DNA of 64,000 nucleotides from Dromiciops gliroides (GCF_019393635.1 NC_057863.1:642603306-642667305); one strand, 5' to 3'. Numbered from the stretch's first letter, positions 1-36,970 are shown. Numbers and translations: made by a program. The notes: generated by a model from the letters alone, not told the origin.

Positions 1-860
1 ACTTAGCAGGTACTCAGGTACTTAGCAAGTAGAAGAAACCCAATTGAAAATTTAAAGGGACAGGCTCATAAAATCAATGAAAATAGGAGAAAAAAAAACA
101 TAAAATTTCTTACCCAACGTGAAGATCAGAAGGTTGAGGAGTTCATCAATCCCTTCATGGTTGCCAAACTGTGATGTTTAAAATTTATAAGTGGTTACAA
201 TCTAGTTAACTTGAAGTAGGCTAATCAGCAGTCAATCACTCTCACTTAATTCAATCAGTTTAGAGTAATCTCCAGGTGGGCCTTTGAGTATCTGCTAAAT
301 CCCATTATTTTATCACAGTACAAAGAAAAGACCATGTAGAATCCCCTTTATCTGTAAACTGAAACCACCTATTTGGGCAAGGCCATCAGCCCTGGGAAAA
401 GATCTTGTTATGGGTTATAGAGTTCCTAAACAATGAAATTGGCCTACTGAGAACTTACAAGTTTGTGTATAATATGGAAGTGATTTCTAATGATTGATTT
501 TTACATCAGGATAAATCTAAGTTCAAAGAGAAGAAAAACAAATCAAGAATGTTAAGTGAAATCTTTAATGTGTGTATGAGTCCTGGTAAACTTTTATTGC
601 TTATTGCAACTCCATGAAAGTAAAAATAATTATATCTAGCCCTAAGCTGTGATCAGTGAAACTTGCTATTTGAGGTAAAATCTCTTGGGACTATAATTGA
701 TGTGACAATTTAAAAGGCTCAAGAAATATCGTTTCTGGCTAATGTAATAATTTCATTAATAAGGCCAGCAGGTTATTAATAAAAGGATGGTCATTTGAAT
801 ATCTCTCCTAGACCAAAGACCCCTAGTGGCAGGGGACTCACAGTTTATATGCCCTTCAAA
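1..860. other. AT-rich intergenic sequence, unassigned
   Basis: I see no coding exon, RNA gene or clear repeat boundary here. The composition is AT-rich and looks like old interspersed repeat. Part of 200-400 is loosely reminiscent of the unclassified repeat at 30.65-30.96 kb, but I could not align it convincingly. Confidence 0.4.
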
Positions 861-872
861 AAGTAGGTATTC

Positions 873-1019
873 GGGGCAGCTAGGTGGCGCAGTGGATAGA
901 GCACTGGCCCTGGAGTCAGGAGTACCTGAGTTCAAATCCGGCCTCAGACACTTAACACTTACTAGCTGTGTGACCCTGGGCAAGTCACTTAACCCCATTT
1001 GCCTCACTAAAAAAAAAAA
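873..1019 (+). repeat. CORE-SINE, full length
   Basis: This is a reference copy of the family. It has a tRNA-like head with A/B-box-like motifs, the CORE block ending in a TGTGACCCTGGGCAAGTCACTTAACC-type sequence, then ATTGCCTCACT and an A tail. Target duplication aagtaggtattc flanks it at 861-872 and 1020-1031. Two tail classes occur in the window: AATTGCCTCACT-A(n) and CTCATTGCCCCGC-A(n). Confidence 0.93.
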
Positions 1020-1031
1020 AAGTAGGTATTC

Positions 1032-1402
1032 CCAAGGGGAAATTGAGAAAATCAGTTTATTCTGATCTCATTTTGTAATTGATTCTAGTCTATATCACCC
1101 CCAATGTGTTGTAGAATTGCACAATCCATGTTTCTTTGCTGCCAAATAGTTCAGAAATTCTGCTGGCCTGTACTGAGTTAAGTTGAGAAATTCAGTTCTC
1201 CCACTAATCACCAAATGCCATTGAGTCTTCCTTTGGTTGCCCTACAGCTGAGGGTCTAAAGCCTTATGGGCTATGGGGCAGGAGAGACCTAAATCTATTG
1301 CCATCAGTGGCTTGGCCAGTACAGATCTGAGGTGAATGGGGAGAATTGCATCTTGGGCTCTTTTTTTGGGGGGGGGGTCTTCCCATCCAAATTCCACTAC
1401 TA
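1032..1402. other. Unassigned intergenic sequence
   Basis: No exon-like open frame or recognised repeat is visible. It may be one old element together with 1570-1815 and 1990-2240, split by younger SINEs. Confidence 0.3.
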
Positions 1403-1566
1403 GGGGCAGCTAGGTTGTGCAGTGGATAAAGCACTGGCCCTGGATTCAGGAGGACCTGAGTTCAAATCCGGCCTCAGACACTTGACACTTACTAGCTGTG
1501 TGACCCTGGGCAAGTCACTTAACCCCAATTGCCTCACTAAAAAAACCCAAACAGACAAAACAAAAA
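1403..1566 (+). repeat. CORE-SINE
   Basis: Complete head to A-rich tail (AATTGCCTCACT class). Slightly diverged target duplication ccaaattccactac / ccaaattctaccac on either side. Confidence 0.92.
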
Positions 1567-1814
1567 CCAAATTCTACCACAGATCAGTTTGATAGTTTTA
1601 TTCTTCTGTTTCTAATCTGAGCTGATTCATCCCTCTTTAGATAGCCTGATGCCCACCCCACCTCCCACCCCTTGTTGATGACAGCTCATCAATTGATGCC
1701 AGACTTAATGCAGACACCCAATTGGCTATACCCCTGAGCTCAAGGGATGTACCAGGCTCAGCCTCTCCAGTAGCAAACAATATGGGCTTGGGTCACCAAA
1801 CCTGGCTTCTATTC

Positions 1815-1817
1815 TTT

Positions 1818-1866
<49 letters not shown>

Positions 1867-1990
1867 AGGGTTAAGTGACTTGTCCAGGGTCACACAGCTA
1901 GTAAGTGTCAAGTGTCTAAGGCTGGATTTGAACTCAGGTCCTCCTGAATCCAGGGCCAGTGCTTTATCCACTGCACCACCTAGCTGCCCC
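1815..1990 (-). repeat. CORE-SINE with (GT)n in its tail
   Basis: Antisense copy flanked by gcttctattctttt on both sides. Its tail side, at the left, is occupied by a pure (GT)21 tract at about 1820-1861, so the microsatellite grew out of the SINE tail. Confidence 0.92.
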
Positions 1991-2560
1991 TGCTTCTATT
2001 CTTTCTATGGTAGGCTATGCCATACCTGATACCCATAGTGTACTCTGGGTGCCTGTGCATCAGTTGAGGATCCTACTGAGTATGTTGAGAGATATTTCCT
2101 TGGGCACTTTGGGTATGAAATGGACCAATGAAACTGGTCCTTTGAGTTTAAGCACCCCAGAATTAGACTTGATCTATGGGACCCCAGAGTCCTTTAGGTG
2201 GATAGATGAGGTTGGGGTAGAAGGGATGGGACCTGGGTAATAAATGACCAAAATATGCAGAGTAGTTATGCGCCTGGCATTAAAGCATGCTTGTTCTCTT
2301 CCCTGTTACCTGCACAACCAGGACAAATTGGCCAGATGGGTTAGTTCCAGAGAAAGGTACAGCCGGGAGGGGCACAAATCTTCATTGAAGGGCTATCCTG
2401 TGCCCAGCACTTTAGCAGATGGAGTGGGAGTATCAACATCTCAGCAAGCACATAGACCCTGTGGGAAATTCCCTCACTATTGTCATTGATAAGTGGGAGA
2501 GTGATCAGAGGATGGTCCTTATCAGCTAGAGACACTAGGGAAGTTCAGCCTAGAGAAGAA
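1991..2560. other. Unassigned intergenic sequence
   Basis: Short open frames here have no recognisable similarity. I see no splice-bounded exons and no RNA gene. Confidence 0.3.
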
Positions 2561-2760
2561 ATGGTTTGCAAGATCACAGATTGAAAGCTGGAAAGAACCT
2601 ACATTAGAAGCCATCAAGTCCAACTCTACCATTTTGCAGATGAAGAAACTGAGTCTGAGAGGGGGTGAGGGGTGGGACTTGCTCAGGCCATGCAGCTAAT
2701 AAGTGTCTGAGCAAGATTCCAACTGTCTTCCTAGAATCACATCCAGCACTACAGGACCTA
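2560..2760 (-). repeat. Old MIR-type SINE fragment
   Basis: Contains the degenerate antisense MIR signature: ttgcagatgaagaaactgag, then a cttgctcaggccatgcagct-like core. No target duplication remains. Confidence 0.6.
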
Positions 2761-2819
2761 GTTGCCTTGTGGAGGCTGGGGGTGGGAGGAGAGGGTGATG
2801 GTAGAACAATGGATGGTGA

Positions 2820-3335
2820 TCCAGGGGTATTATGTGGAAAAACGATTGCTCTGCTTGGCCCCAGAGGTCAGAACTATGAACAACAATTGGGGGTTGCAGA
2901 GAGATGCTTTCTTTTTGATGCCAAAAACCCCCAACATTTTTTTTTAGTGAGGCATTTGGGGTTAAGTGACTTGCCCAGGGTCACACAGCTAGTAAGTGTT
3001 AAGTGTCTGAGGCCGGATTTGAACTCAGGTACTCCTGACTCCAGGGCCGGTGCTCTTTCCACCGCGCCACCTAGCTGCCCCCAACATTTTCTTTTAACAT
3101 TTATTTTTCAATTTTGAGTTCCAAATTCTCTCCCTCCCTCCAGCCTTTTCCCCGCAAAAACCCAACATTTAACTATGAGAGTTGTCCAAAAATGGCATTT
3201 GTTGCCTGGGGAGGTCTTGGGTTTCCTATCTTGAAAAAGAGATTGGATGCCTACTTTGGGAGTATAGTATAAGGGCATTCCTCTTTAGGTCTAGATAGGA
3301 CTATATGACCCTTCTGACTCTGAAATTCAGTGGTT
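2820..3335 (+). repeat. L3/CR1 LINE 3' fragment split by a SINE
   Basis: The phrases ttggccccagaggtcagaac and gagttgtccaaaaatggcat, and a tail ending gactctgaaattc, match the 3' end of CR1/L3 LINEs. The SINE at 2941-3080 interrupts it. Confidence 0.6.
2941..3080 (-). repeat. CORE-SINE
   Basis: Antisense copy inserted in the L3/CR1 fragment. Target duplication ccaacatttt on both sides. Confidence 0.92.
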
Positions 3336-3776
3336 TTTAACTAGTGCAAAGGACCACAGAATTTGCAATGCTCTCTGTGGAATGAGGATATTGTCTAAAC
3401 CCTGGAACCCTCATGATGAAAAATGCTGCCCATCTCCAGAGAAAGAACCAATGAAGTCTGAATACGAAGCTTTACTTTTCTTGGTGTATTTTTTTCCAGG
3501 GGGAGGGAATGCTGGTCTATGTTTTCTTTTACAACATGACCAATATAGAAGCATGTTTTGCATGATAGCACATGTATAACCTAGATCAAATTGCCTTCTC
3601 AATAGGGAAGAGGGCAGGAGAGAATTTGGAACTCAAAAACTTAAAAATATTAAAATATTAAAAATTGGTTTTATGTGCAATTGGGGGAAAATAAAGTACC
3701 GAGTGGAAAAATAAACAAATAAAGCTATAGAAAAGGTTAAAAAATGGTAAAAAAAAAAAATAAATCCTAGCTCTGG

Positions 3777-3912
3777 GGGGCAGCTAGGTGGTGCAGTGGA
3801 TAAAGCATTGGCCCTGGATTCAGGAGGACCTGAGTTCAAATCTGGCCTCAGACACTTGACACTTACTAGCTGTGTGACCCTGGGCAAGTCACTTAACCCT
3901 CATTGCCCCCGC
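3777..3912 (+). repeat. CORE-SINE followed by an (AATG)n tail
   Basis: GCCCCCGC tail class. It is followed by an aatg/aata simple repeat to about 3982 and a target duplication close to aaataaatcctag / aataaatcttag. Confidence 0.88.
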
Positions 3913-3984
3913 AAATAAAGAAATAAATGAATGAATGAATAGATAAATAAATGATTGAATGAATGAATGAATAAATAAATCTTA

Positions 3985-5822
3985 GGTCCCTGACTGGAGA
4001 AAGTTCTGAGGATGAAAAAAAAAGCCCCTCCCCCCCTTATCCCCTTTTCTGGGGCCTTCACTGGAGGGAAAGAAGCAGAAAATAGGAACAGAGGGTCTGG
4101 GGTCTGCTAGCAGGCAGGTTGTGGTGGGGCGCCCCAGAGCAGATACTGCCTCTCCTTTCCACCTTGGGTTGGGGCTCAGGCCTGGATGAATAGGTCTTTC
4201 TTCTTGAGACTTCCTCCCTTGTCAGTAACAATGACCGTTAGAGCCGGATGCGGTTTCCTTGACCATAAGGAAATGTCCCGGCCTCCAGATCTGAGGCCTC
4301 TGAGGGTTGTGGTTCCTGAACCAACTGTGATTAGGTGGGGTAGGGGGAGGCCTGTAGGATACAGGGTCTTTCCCATCCCCCTCCCCTTTTCCCTGAGGTC
4401 CTGGACAGTGATGAGCACACTATTTTTAAACTGGGCCCCCTCAGTCAGATACAAAGGTGCTGGAGGAATTTGCAAGAGGCCTGGATCCAGGTGGGAAGAA
4501 GGAAAGAGAATTCTGGGATGATGCCGTTCTTTTGAATAATCCCAGAATTTACCCTGCCTTTTCTGTTTCCTGTTAACTCTGGCTCTCCCAGCCTTTCCTA
4601 GATATTTACTTTACTTCATTTTCCTCATTGACTTTGGGCCCCAGTCAACTGTGGTCCTTTATCAGTGGCTAATGGAGACTCACCCCAGGGTGTGGGGAGG
4701 GGGCAGCACTCAGAGGCCAAGACTCCTCAGGGAGCAGTAAGTCAAGGTGCCTGGCCCAGCTAGTGGGTAATAAGTGGGGAGGAGCCCCAGGGGCAGCAGC
4801 TGGCAGGGTGTTGTCCAAGATCGCCCTGCCCTACCAGCTGGTCCCTAATCAGAAATAACTCCAGCAAGGGACCCCTCCCGAAGGTGATCCCCTGGTGTCC
4901 AGACGAGTCTTCTCAGGACCCCAACATGCCTGGCAGCCCCTCCCCACCCAATGGTTCATAATTCTCTTTTTCCCATTTCATCCCTGTTCCCAGGAGGTTG
5001 GAGAAGTTACAGTGGGGTCAGAGAGCTCAGGAAGAAGGAAGCGGGGGTTTCAAAACAAGAAAGACCAGTTCTTCTGGTCACAGATGGTTGGGGTGGGCCT
5101 GAAATCCCCTTCTGGGAATAATTGAAACTGGGCAAAGCAAGCAAGGGAGATCCAGGAACCAGGAACTAGCTGCCCTAATCTCTACCTGCCCCCCAGCCTA
5201 GCACAAACCTGCCCGTCCCAGGGTCCAAGGACCTGGGAAAAATACAGATCTGGAAGCTAAGACCAGAATTATGGAGTGGGGATAGAGGACAGAGACAGAG
5301 ACAGAGAGACAGAGAGAGACAGAGAGAGAGATGCTTAGGGAGAATAGGGAAGACACAGGCCAGGGAAGGAAAAAAACCACCGGGTCAAAATCTGCAAAGC
5401 TATACCTGGTCAGGACTTCCCGGGGATTTAGAGTTTCCAAGTCCAAGTCTGGTTTCTCAGAAGAAATTGAATCTTAGAGAGTTTTGACTGGCCCAGTCAC
5501 TTGATTAGTATCAGAAGCCAGATTTGAAGCCAGGTTTTCCTGATTCCAAGCCCTGCCGTCCTCTGGGACCAGCCATGAGGCTAAGATGTGTCCCTCTCCG
5601 AGGATGCTGCCAGGTCAGGGTGTGGGGTGAGGAGAGGCAGCTGCACAGATACTCTGCCCCCTCACACACAGACATCCCTGGGACCATCCCAGCACAGTTT
5701 GTGCCCAAACAATTCTATACATCCTATTTATCAGTTCTGTCTCTGGGTGCAGATAGTGCCTTTCTTCCTATGTCCTTTTTTCATTAATTTGGGTATTTAT
5801 AATAGTCAAAGTAAGGTATTTG
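3985..5822. other. Mostly unique intergenic sequence
   Basis: Non-repetitive, moderately GC-rich sequence upstream of FCGBP. Contains a short (GAGACA)n-like tract at about 5288-5330 and an old MIR-like piece near 5440-5550. No exon recognised. It could hold distal regulatory elements, but nothing specific shows this. Confidence 0.35.
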
Positions 5823-5836
5823 CTCAAAGTCGTTCT

Positions 5837-5996
5837 TTTTTTTTTCTTTTTTTGTTTTTTAGTGAGGCAATTGGGGTTAAGTGACTTACCCAGGGTCACA
5901 CAGCTAGTAAGTGTTAAGTGTCTGAGGCCGGATTTGAACTCAGGTACTCCTGACTCCAGGGCCAGTGTTCTATCCACTGCGCCACCTAGCCGCCCC
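5837..5996 (-). repeat. CORE-SINE
   Basis: Perfect 14-bp target duplication tcaaagtcgttctt at 5823-5836 and 5997-6010. The exact duplication suggests a fairly young insertion. Confidence 0.95.
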
Positions 5997-6087
5997 TCAA
6001 AGTCGTTCTTAAGACAATATTGCTGTTACTGTCTGCAATGTCCCCAAGGGTCTGCTCATTTTACTCTTCATTATTCAATTCAGTTCA

Positions 6088-6420
6088 ACTCTGATCAACA
6101 AGCATTTGTGACAGACTCCATGTTGGGCACTGTTCTAGGTGCTGGGGATCCAAGACAAAAATTATGAGGCTCTGGGGCAGCTAGGTGGGGCAGTGGATAG
6201 AGCACCAGCCCTGGATTCAGGAAGACCTGAGTTCAAATCCAGCTTCAGACACTTGACATTTACTAGCTGTGTGACCCTGAGCAAGTCACTTAACCCTCAT
6301 TGCCCCGCCAAAAAAATAAAAAATAAATAAAACTTAAGAGGCTGATACCCTCCGGAGGCTTACATTCTGCTAGAGGAAAACAATAAGTAAATGCAGACAA
6401 AATCAATAACCAGTAATTTT
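6088..6420 (-). repeat. Old L2/MIR-like fragment split by a SINE
   Basis: The phrase gttgggcactgttctaggtg and the later ggcttacattctgctag resemble an ancient L2-type 3' region read antisense. The SINE at 6174-6323 splits it. Confidence 0.5.
6174..6323 (+). repeat. CORE-SINE
   Basis: GCCCCGCC tail class. Flanked by near-matching attatgaggct / acttaagaggct. Confidence 0.88.
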
Positions 6421-6519
6421 AGGTGTGGACACTAACTGGGAAATGAAGAGAGGCCTCTCATTGATGACTTTTGAGTTGAGTTTTGAAAAGAGCTCAAGTT
6501 TCAAATAAATAAAGGTGAA

Positions 6520-6670
6520 GAGGAGGAGAGGAGAGGAGAGGAGAGGAGAGGAGAGGAGAGGAGAGGAGAGGAGAGGAGAGGAGAGGAGAGGAGAGGAGAG
6601 GAGAGGAGAGGAGAGGAGAGGAGAGGAGAGGAGAGGAGAGGAGAGGAGAGGAGAGGAGAGGAGAGGAGAG
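6520..6670 (+). repeat. Pentamer tandem repeat (GAGAG)n
   Basis: About 30 almost uninterrupted copies of a 5-bp unit, gagga/gagag in register. One strand is entirely purine, so the tract is prone to triplex or slippage. The long Ser/Leu-rich open frames over it are artefacts. Confidence 0.95.
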
Positions 6671-6689
6671 ACCTGATTGAGGACTATAA

Positions 6690-7260
6690 GGCCTGGGAAA
6701 GTGCCAGGACCCGGATATAGGGTGTTGATATTGTTGCTGGCAGAAGCCAAAGGAATCTTGTGTTGGTGGAAAGGGCGTAGGGCCAGCAGGTAAACAGGGC
6801 CCATCACCCACCTTCAGCCTTTCTCCCTCCTCAGCCCAGGGCCCACCCAACTCCCATCTGGCATCCTGGCATCTTCCATTCCCCAGCTGTCTACCTCAGG
6901 CCTAGACTCTTAGTTTCCCTACCTTGTCAGATAGCTGAGGTAGCTCCCCTACCTTGTCAGCCCCAATTTCCCTCTACCCCATCCTTCCTAGGACCAAGTT
7001 ATATGACCTACCCCTCCCTCCAGTCCTTAGCAGGTCCCCTACTTCCAAACCCTTCCTCATTCCCATCCTTCCCCAAGATGGCCCCTCCCCACCTTCCCAC
7101 CCTGGACCTCAGCTCCTGCCTTGGACTTCATCTCCATCCCAGGATTTTTGCTCACCACACCACACCCCCTGGCCCTACCCTTCCATTGACCTAGCATCCC
7201 CCTCCAGGAAATTGGCACCATCTCTGGGACACCTGACCCAAGGTGTGGTCACGGAACTCC
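6690..7260. other. Pyrimidine-rich unique sequence upstream of FCGBP
   Basis: C/T-rich sequence on the + strand directly before the FCGBP TATA box. The 189-residue open frame across it is low-complexity Pro/Leu/Ser with no recognisable domain, so I do not call a gene. Confidence 0.4.
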
Positions 7261-7262
7261 AT

Positions 7263-7310
7263 TATAAAACCCATTCGATGGAGTTGCTAAGAAGCTCCTG
7301 GGACCTTCAG
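7263..7310 (+). promoter_or_regulatory. FCGBP: Candidate FCGBP core promoter and 5' leader exon
   Basis: A canonical TATAAAA at 7263-7269 lies 337 bp upstream of the FCGBP start codon. A cttcag/GTGAGA donor sits at 7310/7311 and a pyrimidine-tract acceptor (tctccctcacag) ends at 7603, two bases before the ATG. I infer transcription starting near 7290-7295 and a very short non-coding first exon spliced to 7604. A start without this intron is also possible. Confidence 0.5.
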
Positions 7311-7605
7311 GTGAGATTGTCATGTGCCACACTGGACCCCCACCTTCTTCTGCTCTCCTCTAGGGATGCAGACATCCAATTCTCCAGTCCTCCCCTCCCT
7401 CTGGGGTCAAAGCATCCATCTCCTGGCCCTTCTGGGGACCCACGTCCAGCCTTCCCCTTTGCCCGGTTCTGCCTCTATCCCTCCCACCCCATGAGCTGGC
7501 TTATGGTGGCAGATAGATCCTGAAAGAGGGGGTCCTCTAGAGTAGCACTAGTCCCACCTGAAAGTATTATGAATGTCTAAATAACTTTCATTCTCCCTCA
7601 CAGAA

Positions 7606-32758
<25,153 letters not shown>

Positions 32759-32917
32759 TTGATGGATCTCCCTTCATCATCATGGACCCCGCCAGCATCC
32801 ATGGGGGACATCATGACACTCCTAAGATGGTTATTGTGCCTTGGGGCTGAGGGAGGAGGTTGGGACAACAGCCCCCCTTCTCCCAATTAGTCAATGGGAC
32901 CATTTCTGAGAAATGTT

Positions 32918-32923
32918 AATAAA
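32918..32923 (+). promoter_or_regulatory. FCGBP: FCGBP poly(A) signal AATAAA
   Basis: Canonical hexamer 160 bp after the stop codon, followed about 20-30 bp later by a GT-rich stretch (caagtgtgtttcct). Marks the 3' end of FCGBP near 32940. Confidence 0.85.
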
Positions 32924-33339
32924 TTTCTTAACACAGTCTAGATCAAGTGTGTTTCCTCTACCCTAAGGTATTGTACCATGGTGTCCTTTGTCTCTGCATC
33001 TCATCTCATGATCCTCACCCAGGGCCCGGAAAATTCCAGGGGGACAAACTATCTGAGCAGACTCCCAGAGGAGACCTCATCCCATATCCCACTTGTCCTT
33101 CTGGGGTCTGCTTTTCCATCCACATTCCTTGGAGGAGAGGGATAGAGTCTGGGAAACTGGACCATGCACACTTCTGTATCACCTCTCACTCAACTGATTT
33201 GCCCCAGGAGCTGTGATTCCTAGTTACAACTCTGCTTTCACCATGTCCCAGAAGTCAATAGTCCTCCATAGCAGAAAGGTTCCCCTCCTACCCCCATATT
33301 GTGGATAGATAGGCACACTCATACTCTATTGGTGGAGCT

Positions 33340-34140
33340 GTAATTGGGTTCAACCAAGTCAATCAACAAGCACTTAGCACTTCCTATGTGCCAGGCACTG
33401 TCTAAGTGTTAGGGGATATAAGGAAAAGCAAAAACAGTTTCTGTCTTCAGGGTGCTCATATTCTAGTGCAGTAGACAACAAATACCTATGTTCATAGAAG
33501 GACATACAGGGTAAATTAGAGTTAATCAATCTAACCTAATCTAATCTAATCTAAACTAACATTAAGGGGGGGTTGTAGGATGGAAGCTGAAGAAGTGAGT
33601 GAATACAGAGATGGAGATGAGCAGGGAGACAATTCCAGGCATGAGGGAAAACATCTGGAGTCCAGAGATGAGCATGCCTTGTTGGAGGAACAGGAAGGAC
33701 AATATCCCTGGATCTCAGAGTACAGAGAAAAGTGAAAAGACTAGAAGGGCAGTAACAGGCATGGGCAGGCAGGATTTTAAAAGCCAGACAGAAGATTTTA
33801 CACATGACCCTGGAGGCTATAGGATCCCCCTGCTGTTTATTGAGGAGAGGAATTCATAGCCAAACCTGTACTTTAGGAAGATCACTTTATTTGTTTGGTT
33901 GGTTGGTTGGGGTTTTTTTGGTGAGGTAATTGGGGTTAAGTGACTTGCCCAGGGTCACACAGCTAGTAAGTGTTAAGTGTCTGAGGTTGGATTTGAACTC
34001 AGGTCTTCCTGAAACCAGGGCCGGTGCTCTATCCACTGCGACACCTAGAAGCCCCCAGGAAGATCACTTTAATGGCTGAGTTGGAAGCATTCTAGAAAAC
34101 AATGCCAAGATGGTGACTACATTGTCCATGCTCTGGAAAG
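33340..34140 (-). repeat. Antisense L2 LINE remains split by a SINE
   Basis: Contains cttcctatgtgccaggcact, ggtgctcatattctagtgca and ccctggaggctataggatcc in the order of an L2 read backwards. The SINE at 33889-34056 interrupts it. Confidence 0.6.
33889..34056 (-). repeat. CORE-SINE
   Basis: Exact flanks aggaagatcacttt at 33875-33888 and from 34057. Tail side contains (TTGG)n. Confidence 0.92.
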
Positions 34141-34383
34141 ATCAGATAATCAATAATAATAATAGAGCCTGAAGGTTCACAAACCCCTTTTACATATATT
34201 AGCTCATCTGGCATTTATTTGCTATGTATTTAAATACCACGAATTATGGTAGTGTTACTGGTGAAAACCCTACACCAGTGGATTTTAAATGTCACAGACA
34301 ACCCCCTACTGTCCTTTAAGGAAAAATTGTTGTATTCCAAAAACAACTGAAAGGAGTAATTTTTTTCCTGATTCTTATCTTAC

Positions 34384-34538
34384 TTTGTTTTTTGTTTTTT
34401 GCAAGGCAGTGAGGGTTAAGTGACTTGCCCAGGGTCACACAGCTAGTAAGTGTGTCAAGTGTCTGAGGTCGAATTTGAACTCAGGTCCTCCTGAATCCAG
34501 GGCTGGCGCTTTATCCACTGCGCCACCTAGCTGCCCCC
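34384..34538 (-). repeat. CORE-SINE
   Basis: Antisense copy. Possible flanks aggagtaattttttt / aggagtcatttttt. Confidence 0.88.
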
Positions 34539-34619
34539 AGGAGTCATTTTTTAAGCTCACATTTGATTAGAATAAAAATATGACATTCAATTTTAAATCC
34601 ATTCAAATGCTAACTGACA

Positions 34620-34793
34620 GGGGCAGCTAGGTGGCACAGTGGATAGAGCACCAGCCCTGGAGTCAGGAGTACCTGAGTTCAAATCCAGCCTCAGACACTT
34701 GACACACTTACTAGCTGTGTGACCCTGGGCAAGTCACTTAACCCCAATTGCCTAAACAAACAAACAAACAAACAAACAAAAAAGACAAAAAAC
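34620..34793 (+). repeat. CORE-SINE with (CAAA)n tail
   Basis: Exact flanks aaatgctaactga. The tail has turned into about six caaa units. Confidence 0.94.
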
Positions 34794-34799
34794 AAATGC

Positions 34800-35560
34800 T
34801 AACTGATGAACTGTTTTGGAGTTATTTTAATTTTTAAGTTGGGGGTATTTTAGGAAACCAGACCTTTGAGAAATATGGCAGATATTGCTGCCCTGTTAAT
34901 GTCATTCACAAAGACTATTTCGCCTCACATTCACATGATTCATGTGAAAATGTAGCCAGTGGCTAGAAGGCACAACTCATCTGTATTATGAACCTATGCC
35001 CATGGGCTAACAGCCACAGCAGTAGATTACTTCCAAGTGGAAATTTGTCCAACAGGCACCAACACCAATTTGACCTTCTTTGTGCATACACTATATTATA
35101 TAATCACAGGCTGCATCCCTGTCAGCCAGAAAAAATTCACAAGGATTGATCTCACTTCTGTTGACATTGATTTGAACTTTTTCCATGAAAAAGAAAGTGG
35201 ATGTGTTTATGTGAGAATTGAACTATTCAATAATGTTGACCACCATTTTGTGCCTGGCTCCCTTTTTGACCTTCCTCTGGATTGGGAAGGCCCTGCAATT
35301 TGAAAATCTATGTTTTGTGGGGGAAAAGAGGGCGTGGGAGTGTTGGGGAGAGGTTATAAATCCCTTCTGAGACTGACGTCATGTGCTTGAACCATCTAAT
35401 TTTTTAAAATACAGTTCTGAGTTGAAATTTTCTTATCTCCCAATGCCTAACATTGTGGTTTCACAAGGAGGCAAAAATAGTGTCTCTCCTTCCCCGCCCC
35501 CCACTCCCTTCTCCAGGGGAGATTGAGAATCTTTTAGGAGCTTGGAGCCAGAGGCTAACC
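34800..35560. other. Unassigned intergenic sequence
   Basis: An 88-codon open frame at 35037-35303 has normal-looking composition but no family I recognise and no splice or promoter context. It may come from an old transposon. No other feature seen. Confidence 0.3.
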
Positions 35561-36300
35561 ACTCTGCTCTTCTCAGAGAGGAGCTACTGTGATAGAATTA
35601 TAAGTCTCTGCTCCCTTAAATGTTATTAGTCTAAGGGATGCAATTTTGAGGGTCAAGCTAACCTCTTGATTACTATTTATTAATGGGTGAAAGGGGAGCC
35701 CAAGCTTTATATTCAATGCTTGACCCCCTTCCTACTAAACACCAGGTCCACAATGAACACACACATTACAAATAGCAAAGGCATCTATTTATCCAAGTTG
35801 ATAATAAAATAGAAATCAGAGAAAGTATAAATATGAGAACATGTCAGATGATAAAGATTGAAGAAGCTCTCCCATTGGGAACAAGGTAACTCACCTTAAC
35901 CAATAGAGAATCTCAGACCTCACCCAAGAGGAAAAATTTCTTGAAGCCTCTAGTATAGAAAACTATGGATCAGGACTGCCAGATCCTAGTGGCTTCTTCC
36001 CTGAGTCTTTCTCTCCCTTCAACAACTTGAAGAAAGGTTAGAAGGACCCATCTTCTTTCTCAGAGATGGGAGCCAGAACCCAAAGAGACTGAAGACTGGA
36101 TCTCTCTTCTCTCTTGGTCTCAGCAACTCCACCCTCTCCACACACATACACGTAAGTGCAGCGCATTAATTTTCACCAATGAGGAGAGGGTTTCATGCCA
36201 ATTTACATTCATAAAATAGAATAATCTTCAAGCCTCTCACATTACTCTCATCCATGCAAATGACCAACCACAATTCTAGAGGACTGATGATGAAGTAGGT
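35560..36300. repeat. Possible LTR-type fossil repeat, unclassified
   Basis: A roughly 0.7-kb block with moderate GC. The string cattacaaatagca is also seen near 31404. I suspect a solo LTR-like element, but boundaries are not clear and no coding part is visible. Confidence 0.25.
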
Positions 36301-36360
36301 TACCTACCTCCCAACAGAGATGATGGACTCAAGATGCACAGAGATATAGTATCTATTTTT

Positions 36361-36507
36361 TTTTTTTTTGGTGAGGCAATTGGGGTTAAGTGACTTGCCC
36401 AGGGTCACACAGCTAGTAAGTATTAAGTTTCTGAGGCTGGATTTGAACTCAGGTCCTCCTGACTCCAGGGCTGGTGCTCTATCCACTGAACCATCTAGCT
36501 GCCCCTT
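36361..36507 (-). repeat. CORE-SINE
   Basis: Exact target duplication tagtatctattttt at 36347-36360 and 36508-36521. Confidence 0.95.
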
Positions 36508-36599
36508 TAGTATCTATTTTTCAGATTTGTTTTGCTTGACGATGCACATTGGTTACAAGAGTTTTATTCTTCTCTCTTTCTAAGTTTGGAGAGAGGTAG

Positions 36600-36930
36600 T
36601 AAGGAGTAAAAATTAAATTTTTTTTTTAAAGATTCTGTCTTATATCCTTCCCCCAATCTGCCCTTTCCTCCTCCCCTTCTCCCCTCCCCCCTTTTCTCCC
36701 TCCCCTCTCTCAGGGCAAAAATACCTACTTGAGTATGTCCTTCTTTGAGCCAATTCTGATATTAAGGTTCACTCACTCCCCAACTTCTTCCCCCTCTTCT
36801 ACTCTCCTCCATAAGCTTTTTTCTTGTTTCCTTCATGTGAACTACCTCTCCCCACACCATCTCTCCCCTTCTCCCTCCCCCAGTTTATTCCTCCTACACT
36901 GTCTTATTTAGCTCAGATAACCCTAAGCAG
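36600..36930 (-). repeat. Probable L1 3' fragment, antisense
   Basis: C/T-rich block with gagccaattctgatattaag and ttcttgtttccttcatgtga, which resembles marsupial L1 3' sequence in reverse. Confidence 0.5.
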
Positions 36931-36970
36931 GATTGAATCCTGACAGTGTTTGACTAAGGCCCTGAGACTC

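Noticed and set aside
756-1007. Recurrent open frames encoding [22 protein letters not shown] or [14 protein letters not shown]-type peptides throughout the window
   Set aside because: They are translations of the CORE-SINE on either strand. The same peptide recurs wherever a SINE lies and has no gene context.
873-1019. tRNA gene suggested by A/B-box-like motifs in SINEs
   Set aside because: No cloverleaf with paired acceptor stem; the motif is the tRNA-like head of the SINE and recurs in every copy.
6403-6850. Minus-strand open frames rich in Leu-Leu-Ser-Ser-Pro
   Set aside because: Translation of the GAGAG pentamer satellite.
35037-35303. 88-codon open frame with a natural-looking composition
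   Set aside because: No recognisable domain, no splice borders or promoter, in a repeat-rich intergenic region. A protein search would be needed; a hit to a transposase or host family would revive it.
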